64,000 bases of DNA from Nocardiopsis sp. TSRI0078 (GTDB lineage Bacteria > Actinomycetota > Actinomycetes > Streptosporangiales > Streptosporangiaceae): positions 62,001-126,000 of the forward strand of contig NZ_LWLB01000034.1 of assembly GCF_001905145.1 (NCBI RefSeq), in the 5' to 3' direction. Below, in pieces: positions 16,527 through 26,168 of the stretch. Both the position numbers and the translations under genes were made by a program. The notes under the pieces are model-generated. The model worked only from the letters and a program-made list of their open reading frames with translations. It was not told where the DNA came from and searched no databases. Numbering within the stretch: position 1 is the stretch's first letter; each line of letters begins with the position of its first letter.

Positions 16527-17759
16527 ATGGGCATGGAGAGTTCCGCCGAGGCGCCGCAGCCGGTGCGCGTCGTCCTCAACGCCGTCGGCCAGTGGATCGG
16601 CCGTCTGGGCCGGATCTGGGTCGAGGGCCAGATCGCCGAGCTGAACCGGCGCGGCCGCATGGCCTACATCACGCTGCGCGACCCCGTCGCCAACGTGTCG
16701 GTGCGCGTGGTCTGCCAGACCTCGGTGCTGGACGCGCAGAGTCCGCCGCCCGAGGCCGGTGCGCGCGTCGTCGTGCACGCCAAACCCGACTTCTACGAGG
16801 TCCGCGGCACCTTCTCGCTGCGCGCCCTGGAGATCCGCCACGTCGGCCTGGGCGAGCTCCTGGCCCGGCTGGAACAGCTGCGCCGCACCCTGACCGCCGA
16901 GGGCCTCTTCGACGCCGAGCGCAAGCGCCCCCTGCCCTTCCTGCCCAACACCGTCGGGCTCATCTGCGGCCGCGACTCCGCGGCCGAACGCGACGTGCTG
17001 GAGAACGGGCGCCGCCGCTGGCCCGCCGTGCGCTTCGAGGTGCGCCCGGTCGCGGTCCAGGGCGACCGGGCGGTCCGCGAGGTGCTGGAGGCGCTCAAGG
17101 ACCTGGACTCGCACCCGGACGTCGACGTCATCGTCATCGCCCGGGGCGGCGGCTCCCTGGAGGACCTGCTCCCCTTCTCCGACGAGACCCTCGTGCGCGC
17201 CGTCGCCTCCGCGGGAACTCCCGTGGTGAGCGCGATCGGGCACGAGCAGGACGCCCCGCTGCTCGACCACGTCGCGGACGTGCGCGCCTCCACCCCCACC
17301 GACGCCGCCAAGAAGACCGTTCCCGACGTCGGCGAGCAGCTGGAGATCATCCGCCAGCTCCGCGACCGGGGTCGGCGCGTGCTCAAGGGCGGGGTGGAGC
17401 GCGAGCTCGCCTGGCTGGAGGGCATGCGTTCCCGGCCGGTGCTGGCCAGCCCGGTGCGTGAGATCGACCGGCTCACCGAGCAGGTCGGGGACCTGCGCGA
17501 CCGGGCCCGCCGGAGCCTGACCGTGTCGCTGGACCGGGCCGCCGACGGCCTGGGCCACACCCGGGCGCGCCTGCACGCCCTGTCCCCGGCCACCACGCTG
17601 GCGCGCGGGTACGCGATCGTGCAGAGGGAGGACGGGTCGGTGGTGCGTTCCGCCGGGGAGCCGGACACGGGGGAGACCCTGCGCGTGCGGTTCGCCGAGG
17701 ACAGCCTGACCGCCACCGTGGAGTCAGTCCACACCGAAGACACCGCCGAGGGGGAGTAG
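16527..17759 (+). CDS. xseA: Exodeoxyribonuclease VII large subunit
   Basis: 410 residues, normal length. N-terminal OB-fold domain (GRIWVEGQIAELNRRGRMAYITLRD), central catalytic domain with GLICGRDSAAERDVLENGRRRWP, VDVIVIARGGGSLEDLLPFSDE and PVVSAIGHEQDAPLLDHVADVRASTPTDAA, and a C-terminal helical region ending LARGYAIVQREDG. These are the diagnostic XseA motifs. With XseB it forms the single-strand exonuclease that degrades ssDNA in repair. Start at 16527 or the ATG two codons later; no clear ribosome site. The stop is 2 nt before xseB. Confidence 0.97.
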   Translation: MGMESSAEAPQPVRVVLNAVGQWIGRLGRIWVEGQIAELNRRGRMAYITLRDPVANVSVRVVCQTSVLDAQSPPPEAGARVVVHAKPDFYEVRGTFSLRALEIRHVGLGELLARLEQLRRTLTAEGLFDAERKRPLPFLPNTVGLICGRDSAAERDVLENGRRRWPAVRFEVRPVAVQGDRAVREVLEALKDLDSHPDVDVIVIARGGGSLEDLLPFSDETLVRAVASAGTPVVSAIGHEQDAPLLDHVADVRASTPTDAAKKTVPDVGEQLEIIRQLRDRGRRVLKGGVERELAWLEGMRSRPVLASPVREIDRLTEQVGDLRDRARRSLTVSLDRAADGLGHTRARLHALSPATTLARGYAIVQREDGSVVRSAGEPDTGETLRVRFAEDSLTATVESVHTEDTAEGE

Positions 17760-17761
17760 AG

Positions 17762-18028
17762 ATGGCCGCCAAGGAAGCCGGGACCCGGGACGAGGGCACC
17801 GCCGAGCCGGAGCTGAGCTACGAGGAGAGCCGGGAGGAGCTGAACAGCGTCGTGCGCCAGCTGGAGTCCGGCGGGCTCAGCCTGAAGGAGTCGCTGGCCC
17901 TGTGGGAGCGCGGCGAGGAGCTGGCCCGCGTGTGCGAGCAGTGGCTGGAGGGGGCCCGCGCCAAGCTGGCCGCCGCGATGGACGAGCGCCGGGGCGACTC
18001 TCCCGAGGACGGGGACACGCCCTTCTGA
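17762..18028 (+). CDS. xseB: Exodeoxyribonuclease VII small subunit
   Basis: 88 residues with the XseB helical hairpin: LSYEESREELNSVVRQLESGGLSLKESLALWERGEELARVCEQWL. It binds the C-terminal part of XseA in a multi-subunit complex. It follows xseA by 2 nt, so the two are co-transcribed and probably coupled. The tail after the hairpin is acidic and variable. Confidence 0.97.
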   Translation: MAAKEAGTRDEGTAEPELSYEESREELNSVVRQLESGGLSLKESLALWERGEELARVCEQWLEGARAKLAAAMDERRGDSPEDGDTPF

Positions 18029-18109
18029 TCCCGGCCGGTCCGCCTCCGGGCGGGCCCTCCCGGTCGGCCGGGTTCCCCCGGGTGGGGCTCCCCGGTCGGG
18101 CGGTCCGCG

Positions 18110-18649
18110 CTACCTGCGGCCGTTCAGTTCGTCCCCCAGCTTGCGGATGTTGCCGGGCAGGCCCCGGAACACCCCGATCACCAGGACCAGCGCCGTGCCC
18201 AGGAACAGCCAGGGCGCGACCTCGGCCAGCCGCGAGGCCAGCCCCAGGAGCAGCGTCCGCGTGAAGCCCTCGCTGCCCAGGGCGAACAGGCCCTCGGCGG
18301 CGACCACGGCCGCGAAGAAGGCGATGGGCGGGCTCACCGACAGGGACAGAAGGTCGCCCGGCCGGACCAGGACCGCACCGAGCAGGCAGGCGAGGGTGAA
18401 GGCGACGCCCGGGGCGGCGGGGATTCCCGCCCAGTGCGCGACCATGATCCCGGCGAAACTGAACACGGCGATGGCCAGGACGCCGCCGCGCCCGGTCAGG
18501 CGGGGCGTGCGCCGCGGGGGGCCCGCCTCCGGCCCCGGGGCGGTGCGGCTCCGTCGCCCGGCGCGCGGTACGTTCCGGCTCCGGCCGTCGGGCCGCACGA
18601 AGTAGGGTGCCTGCCCGGGATCCGGACCGTGCGCCTTTTGCGGGGGCAT
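18110..18649 (-). CDS. DUF6542 membrane protein
   Basis: 179 residues from the ATG at 18649 (GGGAGG about 9 nt upstream). A charged, Arg/Pro-rich N-terminal 55 residues precedes about four transmembrane helices (VLAIAVFSFAGIMVAHWAG, VAFTLACLLGAVLV, PPIAFFAAVVAAEGLFALG, LFLGTALVLVIGVFRGLPG). This layout and position beside xseB fit the actinobacterial DUF6542 family, of unknown function. It is convergent with xseB. Phased direct repeats lie in its leader (18666-18697). Confidence 0.8.
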   Translation of the reverse strand: MPPQKAHGPDPGQAPYFVRPDGRSRNVPRAGRRSRTAPGPEAGPPRRTPRLTGRGGVLAIAVFSFAGIMVAHWAGIPAAPGVAFTLACLLGAVLVRPGDLLSLSVSPPIAFFAAVVAAEGLFALGSEGFTRTLLLGLASRLAEVAPWLFLGTALVLVIGVFRGLPGNIRKLGDELNGRR

Positions 18650-18665
18650 AGCTGTTCGCCTCCCA

Positions 18666-18697
18666 AGTGTGTTACTCACAGTATCGAGTGTGTCACT
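18666..18697. promoter_or_regulatory. Two direct repeats 21 bp apart upstream of the DUF6542 gene
   Basis: AGTGTGTTACT at 18666-18676 and AGTGTGTCACT at 18687-18697 (one mismatch), separated start-to-start by 21 bp, i.e. two helical turns. They lie 17-48 nt upstream of the start in an otherwise AT-richer leader, consistent with a binding site for a regulator that contacts one face of the DNA. Confidence 0.4.
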
Positions 18698-18898
18698 TGT
18701 AGTGAATATACGGTGTCTTTCCCGGAGACCGTGTCGATCCTCGGGGTACCTGCCCCCCTCAGCCACGAACACGCCCTCCTGTGCTCGGACACCGGGACGG
18801 GCCGCCGTGGTTGCGGGTGCTTGACGTCCGATCGTCCGGGAGGTCCTCCACGGCACGGCCGGATCCGCGCCGCGCCGGCCCCGTGGGCTCCCGAGCCC

Positions 18899-20266
18899 TC
18901 AGGGCCCGTGGACGCTCTCGCCCCGCTCCTCGCGGGGCGGGCCCGCCCGGCCTCCGTCCACGCGCCGGACCCCGTCCCAGCCGGGGGCCTTCCCCCCGGC
19001 GTGGCGCGCCCCTCCGCCGGAGCCCGCCGCGGGGTCCGCCTCCGGCTCCCGGGCGCCCGGGTCGGACAGCTCGGGCGCGGCCACCGTGCGCGGCCGCTCC
19101 TCCACTCCGGAGGGCGGGTCCAGCTCCCCGTCCACCAGACCCAGCTCGCCGAACCGGCGCGCGGTCACCAGCACCCGGCTCTCCAGCGATCCCACGGTCT
19201 GGTTGTAGGCGCTCACCGTCCGGGTCAGTGCCCGGCCCAGCCCCTCCACGTGCCCTCCCAGTGTGCCCAGCCTCTCGTGCAGCTGCTTGCCCAGGTCGAA
19301 CACCGCCCGCGCGTTCTCGCTCAACGCCTCCTGCTGCCACGCGTACTGCGCCGTCCGCAGCAGCGAGATCAGCGTCGTCGGCGTCGCGATGTGCACCCGC
19401 CGCGCCATCGCGTGCTCCAGCAGCTCCGGGTCGTACTCCAGGGCCGGGGCCAGGAAGGCCTCACCTGGGATGAACAGCACCACGAACTCCGGGGCCGGGG
19501 TGAAGGCCGTCCAGTACGACTTCGACGCCAGCTGGTCCACGTGTGTGCGCAGGTGCCGGGCGTGGACGCGCAGGTGCCGGACGGCCTCGTCCTGGCCCGC
19601 CTCCACGGCGTCCAGGTAGGCGGCCAGGGGAACCTTGGAGTCCACGACGATGTTCTTGCCGCCCGCCAGGCGCACCACCATGTCCGGCCGCCGCGACCCG
19701 TCCCGGGTCGCGGCCTGCTCCTCGAAGTCGCAGTGCGGGCCCATCCCCGCCAGCTCCGCCACCCGGCGCAGCTGCAGCTCGCCCCACCGGCCGCGCGCCT
19801 CGGGCCGCCGCAGCGCCGTCACCAGCGACTGCGTCTGCTCGCGAAGCCGCTCCGAGCCCTCGCGGACGTACTCGACCTGCTTGGCCAGCTCCGCGTGAGC
19901 GGCGGCCCGCCCGGCGTCCACCTCCCGCAGCTGTCGCTCCACCCGGTTCAGGGTCTCGGTCAGCGGTTCGACCATGCGCTCCACCGCCCGCCGCCGCTCG
20001 TCCAGGTCGCCGCCGGCCTCCGCGCTGACCGCGCGCATCCGCCCCTCGGCCAGGTCCAGGAAGCGCTGGCTGCTCTGGTCCAGGGCCTGCGCGGACAGGG
20101 CGCGGAACCGGTCGGCGAGCTGCTCCTCCACGTAGGCGGCGCGCTCCCGGGCGCTGCGTGCCTCGGCCCGTGTCTCGGCGTCCCGGGCGCGCGCCAGCGC
20201 CCAGCCCATGGCGACGCCGACCGCCAGGCCGGTCAGGAGCACGAGTACGAGTACGAGGCCGTCCAT
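18899..20266 (-). CDS. rmuC: DNA recombination protein RmuC
   Basis: 455 residues. N-terminal membrane anchor (about 1-22), a long coiled coil (about 25-135), then the RmuC nuclease-like domain. The domain has the conserved ARGRWGELQLRRVAELAGM, PDMVVRLAGGKNIVVDSKVPL, EFVVLFIPGEAFLAPALEYDPELLEHAM and IATPTTLISLLRTAQYAWQQE. RmuC limits inversions at short inverted repeats in E. coli, and the fold is related to PD-(D/E)XK nucleases. The C-terminal 80 residues are low-complexity Gly/Pro/Arg. Divergent from the hydrolase gene. Confidence 0.95.
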   Translation of the reverse strand: MDGLVLVLVLLTGLAVGVAMGWALARARDAETRAEARSARERAAYVEEQLADRFRALSAQALDQSSQRFLDLAEGRMRAVSAEAGGDLDERRRAVERMVEPLTETLNRVERQLREVDAGRAAAHAELAKQVEYVREGSERLREQTQSLVTALRRPEARGRWGELQLRRVAELAGMGPHCDFEEQAATRDGSRRPDMVVRLAGGKNIVVDSKVPLAAYLDAVEAGQDEAVRHLRVHARHLRTHVDQLASKSYWTAFTPAPEFVVLFIPGEAFLAPALEYDPELLEHAMARRVHIATPTTLISLLRTAQYAWQQEALSENARAVFDLGKQLHERLGTLGGHVEGLGRALTRTVSAYNQTVGSLESRVLVTARRFGELGLVDGELDPPSGVEERPRTVAAPELSDPGAREPEADPAAGSGGGARHAGGKAPGWDGVRRVDGGRAGPPREERGESVHGP

Positions 20267-20642
20267 GGCCGTCTATGGTGTCAGCCCGCGCCGGGGCGAG
20301 CTTCCCCGCCACGCAGGACATCGGTGAGCAGACCCGCCAAGTCCGGCATGTCCACCGCCCCGGGGCCGTGGAGCCGCCGGGCGGCGGCTGAGGGAAGACC
20401 TCCGTGCCGTCCCCGCCCCCGTACACCACACCGTGCGGGGGCGGGGATCCGCCGCGTCCAGGCCTCCTGGCAGGGGGTGGCGACGAGGGGCGGGGGATCC
20501 GGGACGCGCGGCCGGTTCCGGTCATCCTCTTTCCTCGCGCAAAAGTTTTCGGGACTCTGGAGGTTCCGTCCATGCGGCGGCCGGCCCCCTCACCGGCTCC
20601 CGCCCTCCGGCAGCTCCTCACTTCCCCAGGAGGCCCTCTCCC
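20267..20642. other. Intergenic region rmuC / hydrolase
   Basis: 376 nt between divergent genes. It contains GC-rich sequence with no convincing reading frame, then a less GC-rich patch near 20540-20560 that may hold the hydrolase promoter. AGGAGG-like CCAGGAGGCC lies at about 20627-20636, just before the hydrolase ATG. Nothing else is recognised. Confidence 0.5.
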
Positions 20643-21341
20643 ATGAAACTGGAGACCTACACCAGAGGTACCGGTGACCGAACCGCCCTCCTCGTCCACG
20701 GATCCATGTCCAGCCACGAGACCTGGCACGCCGTCGGGGCCGAACTGGTCCGGCGCGGGTACCGGGTGGTCAGCGTCGACATGCGGGGACACGGAGCCAG
20801 CCCGCGCGGGGACTACTCCGTGGCGGCCCTCGGGGACGACCTGGTGGACTCCCTGCCGGCCGGCGCCGACCTGGCCGTCGGCCACTCCATGGGCGGGGTG
20901 GCGCTCTCCCTGGCCGTGGACCGGCTGCGCCCGGGCCGCGCGGTCTACGTCGACCCGGCCTTCCGCCAGCCCCCCATGCGGGCCGACGCCGGCGAGCGCA
21001 TGCGGCAGCTCTTCGCCGTCGCCGACGCCGCCCACGTACGCGAACGCAACCCCAGGTGGAGCGACGCCGACGTCGAGAGCGAGGTCAGGGGTTTCGCGGC
21101 CTTCGACCCGGAGTTCTTCGACTTCGTCGCCGCCGAGGTCGCCGGGAACGACTTCCTCCCGGAGAAGCCGGTCGTCCCCTCCCTGGTCCTGCGCGGCGGG
21201 AACAGCGTCACCGTCACCCCGCGGGACGGCCGCGAACTGGAGGGGCGCGGCTTCACGGTCCGGGTGGTGGAGGACGCCGGACACTGCGTCCACCGCGACG
21301 ACCTGCCCGGCTTCCTCACTGCCCTGGAGGAGTGGCTCTAG
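20643..21341 (+). CDS. Alpha/beta hydrolase
   Basis: 232 residues. Alpha/beta hydrolase fold: LLVHGSMSSHETW (oxyanion-loop region, 17-29), VDMRGHGAS, nucleophile elbow GHSMGG with Ser 82, and the C-terminal GHCVHRDD with the catalytic His. The acid residue is probably Asp in the strand after SLVLRGGNSV, but the usual GxxD is not clear. Substrate unknown. The ATG at 20643 follows a strong AGGAGG. The last codons and stop are duplicated in tandem just downstream (21318-21379). Confidence 0.9.
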   Translation: MKLETYTRGTGDRTALLVHGSMSSHETWHAVGAELVRRGYRVVSVDMRGHGASPRGDYSVAALGDDLVDSLPAGADLAVGHSMGGVALSLAVDRLRPGRAVYVDPAFRQPPMRADAGERMRQLFAVADAAHVRERNPRWSDADVESEVRGFAAFDPEFFDFVAAEVAGNDFLPEKPVVPSLVLRGGNSVTVTPRDGRELEGRGFTVRVVEDAGHCVHRDDLPGFLTALEEWL

Positions 21342-21379
21342 GAGCCCTACTGCCCTGGAGGAGTGGCTCTAGGAGCCCT
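21318..21379 (+). repeat. 31-bp tandem duplication at the hydrolase stop codon
   Basis: The unit at 21318-21348, containing the codons for ALEEWL and the stop, is repeated exactly at 21349-21379. The second unit is non-coding because the first stop ends translation. Looks like a recent slippage or duplication event. Confidence 0.95.
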
Positions 21380-21390
21380 TCCCCACGGGG

Positions 21391-22365
21391 TCAGAAGGCC
21401 TCGCGGGAACCGGGGACGCAGGCCTTCAGGGCTTCGCGCCAGGCGCGTACCGAGGGCCAGAACTCCGCGGGGGCGGGCTCCGGGGCGAACAGCCACATCC
21501 GCTCCCAGGCGGGTGAGGCGCGCCCCGATATCTCCGTGCGCGGCTCGTAGGGCGGCGGCCCGCCCACCGGGTACCAGGTGTACTCCAGCGGGTCGAGCAG
21601 CGCCATGAGGCGCTCCTCCACGCCCCGGTCGGGGCGGACCTTCACCAGCATCCACGGACGGTACCTCCGCAGGACCTCCAGGCCTCCGGCGACCACGTCC
21701 GGCTCCGTGCCGACCGTGTCGATCTTGAGGACCGTGGGGAAGGCCGCCGCGGTCTCGTTCCACCGCGACAGGGTGGTCACCCGCACGGTGGTGTGCGACA
21801 GGTCGGTGCGGGCCGAGCGTGCCAGCGTGTTGCACATGTCGTTGTGCCGGGACCGCCGCAGGTGCGCGGTGCCGGTGTGGTTGCTCAGCGCCAGCTCCAC
21901 CACGGTGAAGCCCAGGTTCGCCGAGGAGGAGACCGCCCGGGCCGCGGAGGCGATCTCCGGGGTCGGCTCGAACGCGAACACCGGACGGCGCGTGCGCGCG
22001 GCGGCCAGCATCGAGTACACCCCCATGTTCGCGCCCACGTCGAACACCGCTCCGGGCCGGGTGTGCTCGAGCATCGCCATGAAGCAGGCCAGGCTGTCGG
22101 GCTCGTGCCTGGCCAGCCCGAACGCGGCCAGCCTCCGGGGCACGGTGAGGTCGCCGGGCAGGCGCAGGGTGAGGCCGTCGGGACCGAGGCGGCGGGTGTC
22201 GGACTCCAGTCGGGGGAGGGAGAAGGCCACCTGGCGGCTCCACGGCGGGACCCGCTCGGGGTCCAGCCCGCCCAGCCGTCTGGGCAGGCGGACACGGAGC
22301 TTCCGGGTCGCGAACCGGACAAGCGGATAGCGGCGCACGAGCGCCCTCAGTTGGTCGGTGACCAC
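21391..22365 (-). CDS. FkbM-family methyltransferase
   Basis: 324 residues. The GTG at 22365 has a very strong site (GGGGGGAG, 6 nt). SAM-binding motif I is VFDVGANMGVYSMLAA, followed by VFAFEPTPEIA (motif II acidic residue), ALSNHTGTAHL and the FkbM segment VLKIDTVGTEPDVVAGGLEVL (usual form KIDVEGxE; here T-V-G-T-E). FkbM enzymes O-methylate sugars or polyketides. No biosynthetic cluster is next to it, so the substrate cannot be named. Convergent with the hydrolase. Confidence 0.9.
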   Translation of the reverse strand: MVTDQLRALVRRYPLVRFATRKLRVRLPRRLGGLDPERVPPWSRQVAFSLPRLESDTRRLGPDGLTLRLPGDLTVPRRLAAFGLARHEPDSLACFMAMLEHTRPGAVFDVGANMGVYSMLAAARTRRPVFAFEPTPEIASAARAVSSSANLGFTVVELALSNHTGTAHLRRSRHNDMCNTLARSARTDLSHTTVRVTTLSRWNETAAAFPTVLKIDTVGTEPDVVAGGLEVLRRYRPWMLVKVRPDRGVEERLMALLDPLEYTWYPVGGPPPYEPRTEISGRASPAWERMWLFAPEPAPAEFWPSVRAWREALKACVPGSREAF

Positions 22366-22642
22366 AGTCGTCTCCCCCCAGGAACGAGGCCGCCACGGGA
22401 GCGGCCGTTCGTTCTCCCGTGCCAGAGGCCGTGTCTCGGTCCGGGAACGGGGCCGGGGCACGCGACGAGCGGCCCGTGCGTACCGGCGGCCTCCGTTCCA
22501 GGATCCCTGGCAGCGTCCGTCGAACCTACTGTGAGTAGCTGCTCCTGTGCACAGTGTTTCGGTGATTGGCCCTGTTTTCCCTCAGGGTCTGCCTGCCAGG
22601 GACGGATCGTCCCACCTGCGGAGCCGCATAGACTCTGTCCTT

Positions 22643-23728
<1,086 letters not shown>

Positions 23729-24083
23729 TCCGCCCGCGAGCCGGCGAGGGGGACCGCGTACCACCGCGGCCCGAGGGGTCCACAGGTCCCGTAGACCATT
23801 CTGCTGAGCAGACGGATCTGCCGCGGCGGCAGGGGCTCAGTCCGAGGCCATCCCTCGGCAGCGGCGATTTCGGCCAGGCGCTGTGGCGCTCATGGAGGAG
23901 TCTCGCGAGCCGGTCGATGCCCCAACCGGTGACGTCGACGGTTTCCGCCTCGGTGGCCAGGTCGTCGTACGTCTCCACTCGCGGCAGAGCCCGCGAGGAA
24001 GCGCCCTTGTGCGACCTCCATCGCACGAGGGCCGACGGCTTCCGTCTCGTGGTGAGGGACCGACCGTCGGGCCCGGACGCGGG
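23729..24083. other. Non-coding region with a possible methyltransferase relic
   Basis: 355 nt after ychF. No intact gene. On the - strand, about 23874-23978 reads VETYDDLATEAETVDVTGWG, which resembles the N-terminal segment of actinobacterial SAM-dependent methyltransferases, but no SAM motif follows, so it is at most a relic. A short tandem-like Arg/Ser-coding stretch surrounds it. Confidence 0.35.
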
Positions 24084-24659
24084 TCAGTCGGCGGCGCCCT
24101 CCTCGCGCAAGCGCGGTTCGACTCGCCGCTTCGGGCTGTGCCCCGCCTTGTCGGCGTAGAAGGAGCGGATGCGGTCCATGTCCTTCGCGACGTCGCCGGT
24201 CAGCTCGAAGGTCGGGCCGAGCCCGGTGGTCATCGTGGTGCGGTCGACGAAACCGAGCGTCACCGGCATCCCCGTCTCGCGGGCGACGCGGTAGAAGCCG
24301 GACTTCCAGTGCGTGTGCGTCCCGCGGGTGCCGTCGGGGGTGATGACCAGGCCGAAGGTCTCGCCGGACCGCACGCGCCGGACGACGTCGTCGACGACCC
24401 GGCTGGGATCCGCGCGATCGACGGGGATCCCGCCGAGCGCGCGCATGATCGGGCCGCGCCAGCCCGTGAACAGGCTCTGCTTCCCCAGCCAGTGCAGCTC
24501 CAGGCCGAGGCGCCAGGAGATGGCGAGCATAAACACGAAATCCCAGTTGGAGGTGTGTGGAGCACCGATCAGCACGGTGGGGCGGTCGGGCTTGGGCCCG
24601 GTGGTCAGCTTCCACCGGCTGAGGGACCAGAACATCCGGGCCGCGAGGTATCGGAGCAT
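24084..24659 (-). CDS. 1-acyl-glycerol-3-phosphate acyltransferase-like (PlsC family)
   Basis: 191 residues. Acyltransferase motif I is HTSNWD (His 35, Asp 40; the H-x4-D catalytic pair). Motif III is TPDGTRG, a variant of EGTR, and GGIPVDR is the motif II equivalent. The size is at the short end for PlsC, matching the single-domain actinobacterial branch. It should transfer acyl groups to a glycerophospholipid or related acceptor at the inner membrane. It has a hydrophobic patch but no clear transmembrane helix. Start ATG at 24659. Confidence 0.88.
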   Translation of the reverse strand: MLRYLAARMFWSLSRWKLTTGPKPDRPTVLIGAPHTSNWDFVFMLAISWRLGLELHWLGKQSLFTGWRGPIMRALGGIPVDRADPSRVVDDVVRRVRSGETFGLVITPDGTRGTHTHWKSGFYRVARETGMPVTLGFVDRTTMTTGLGPTFELTGDVAKDMDRIRSFYADKAGHSPKRRVEPRLREEGAAD

Positions 24660-24927
24660 GACGTCAATCTAGGGCACGTCCCCGGGCGCAGACGGTGGAC
24701 CCGCGCTTGGGACCGGACCGGCCCGCTCGGTCGATGGTCCCGTGGCGGCGCGGATCCGCGCCAACAGGGCGTCTGTTGCGTGCATGACCGGAACCTGACA
24801 GGGGATCCGGGCGGTTCGGTGGGAACTCCGGTGGCGTCCGGTCCGCGGCCTCCCCCGTCCCTGGGGACACACCTTCCTCACTGCGAGGAAACTAACTCCT
24901 TTCCGGTCCGACCATAATTGCGGCGAA

Positions 24928-24975
24928 GTGCACAACCACAGGATGAGTTAGCTGGACTATTGCCGTATTGTGCAC
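24928..24975. promoter_or_regulatory. Inverted pair of GTGCACAA / TTGTGCAC sites
   Basis: GTGCACAA at 24928-24935 and its exact complement TTGTGCAC at 24968-24975, 40 bp apart, in the AT-rich leader. A third TTGTGCAC occurs at 31896-31903, in the gap before the secreted nuclease gene. Candidate operators for a transfer-gene regulator; no regulator gene is adjacent. Confidence 0.45.
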
Positions 24976-25052
24976 CTTTTGAGAAGTTCAGCCTGTGCGC
25001 GCAATGCGCGGTTGAGGGGGAAACGCGGAGTCACCAAGGACGCTCCCAACCC

Positions 25053-25079
25053 GCACAATGCCTCACTATAGGGATGGGG
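25053..25079 (+). promoter_or_regulatory. Shared transfer-operon leader motif, copy 1
   Basis: GCACAATGCCTCACTATAGG followed by GATGGGG. It aligns with 33016-33036 and 41113-41140, each upstream of a transfer-operon start. CACTATAGG could be a -10 region. Confidence 0.45.
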
Positions 25080-25145
25080 TAGACAAGGGCATGGCGGATA
25101 CGCCGTCCGAACCGGGCGGCAGGGAACTGTGTGCAGGAGGCGGGG

Positions 25146-26096
25146 ATGGCGAATGCGTCACGGCGCGGCACCGCCGCGCGTGACCGGGAGGACGGCGGCG
25201 GGGAGTTCGACGCCCCCCGCGCCCGGAAACTGCGGGCGGGAGCCGGCGGACGCTGGTGGGTCGGCGTGGGACGCGCCGTCCTGTGGGCGTTCATCATCGT
25301 CGTCGTCTTCAACGGCATCTGGTTCCCCCTGCGCGGCGGTTTCGCCCTGCCCAGCGCGTCCGAGGAGCCCGAGAGCAGCGACACCGTCGCCTACCCGGAG
25401 ACCGCCGCCGCGGCCTTCGGCCTCCGGTTCGCCGAGGCCTACCTCGACACCGCCGACCCCGAGGAGCGCCTGTCCGACCTGGCGGCGTTCGTCCCCGAGG
25501 GGGAGGCCGCCGACCTCGACGTCCCGGCCGACAGCCTCACCGGCGAGAACCTCACGGTCGTCGCCGTGGACGTGGCCGACGACCACAACGCCCTCGTCGT
25601 CGTGCGCGCCGACGTGAACGGCGAGCCCATGCGCCTGGACGTGCCCGTCTACGCCGACGGCGACGCCCTGGTGGTCTCCGGCAGCCCCGCCCTGCTGGCC
25701 GCGCCCACCCGGGCCTCCCTGCCCGAGGGGTCCTCCTTCGAGACCGACCCGCGCGCGCGGGAGCAGCTGGAGGAGGTGCTGCCCGGTTTCTTCGAGGCCT
25801 ACGCGGGGGAACCGGCGCACCTGGAGCGCTACCTGGAACCGGGTGCCGCGATTGCCCCGCTTCCGGAGAACAGTCTGGAATTCGCTGAACTGTCCGATAT
25901 CACGGTGCCATCCCAGGCCTCGAACGGGAATGATGACATACGACAGGCAGCGGTCACAGTCCGGTGGAACCTCCCGGCCCCCGACGGGGACGAGGCCGGA
26001 CAGCTGACGCAGAACTACCTGGTCACCGTCGTGAACTCCGGCAGTGAGTGGCACGTGCGTGACATCCAGGGCGCCCCGCGCTCGTTCGGCGAGTGA
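25146..26096 (+). CDS. Conjugal transfer protein, TcpC-like
   Basis: 316 residues. The ATG at 25146 has a strong AGGAGG 5 nt upstream. A basic cytoplasmic N-terminus (about 40 residues) precedes one transmembrane helix (about 44-64, GRAVLWAFIIVVVFNGIWFP). Two successive domains of about 110 residues follow, each with the NTF2/VirB8-like pattern (AFGLRFAEAYLDTADPEERL; LPGFFEAYAGEPAHLERYLEPG; ending NYLVTVVNSGSEWHVRDIQGAP). This is the TcpC architecture of Gram-positive conjugation systems (pCW3, Tn916 Orf13): a bitopic core-complex protein. It is first in an operon with the TcpD-like and TcpE-fusion genes. Confidence 0.85.
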   Translation: MANASRRGTAARDREDGGGEFDAPRARKLRAGAGGRWWVGVGRAVLWAFIIVVVFNGIWFPLRGGFALPSASEEPESSDTVAYPETAAAAFGLRFAEAYLDTADPEERLSDLAAFVPEGEAADLDVPADSLTGENLTVVAVDVADDHNALVVVRADVNGEPMRLDVPVYADGDALVVSGSPALLAAPTRASLPEGSSFETDPRAREQLEEVLPGFFEAYAGEPAHLERYLEPGAAIAPLPENSLEFAELSDITVPSQASNGNDDIRQAAVTVRWNLPAPDGDEAGQLTQNYLVTVVNSGSEWHVRDIQGAPRSFGE

Positions 26097-26128
26097 CGGG
26101 GCCTGTAGGCAAGGAGAAGAGAAGGACC

Positions 26129-26167
26129 ATGCGCACACCAGCAACGACACCGGGGGGTGGCTCCTGA
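26129..26167 (+). CDS. Possible 12-codon upstream peptide
   Basis: An ATG at 26129 with AAGGAGAAGAGAAGG just upstream reads 12 codons (MRTPATTPGGGS) and stops at 26165-26167, one base before the ATG of the TcpD-like gene. The good ribosome site belongs to this small frame, while the TcpD-like gene has none of its own. It could therefore load ribosomes for it by reinitiation. A speculative gene. Confidence 0.3.
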   Translation: MRTPATTPGGGS

Positions 26168-26168
26168 C

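Larger units (their letters stand above)
24660..25145. promoter_or_regulatory. AT-richer control region upstream of transfer operon 1
   Basis: 486 nt with no convincing gene. The part at 24890-25010 is clearly richer in A/T than its surroundings and carries the paired TTGTGCAC sites (24928-24975). The part at 25051-25085 has the motif shared with other transfer-gene leaders. A 30-codon frame (25091-25183) overlaps the start of the TcpC-like gene and is probably not real. Likely the promoter and operator region of the 25146-30548 operon. Confidence 0.6.

Noticed and set aside
18434..20677. A 747-codon + strand frame opposite rmuC
   Set aside because: rmuC motifs on the - strand are unambiguous; the + frame is a codon-bias artefact.
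25091..25183. A 30-codon frame overlapping the TcpC-like start
   Set aside because: Its ribosome site is one base from the ATG, and the frame ends inside a better-supported gene.
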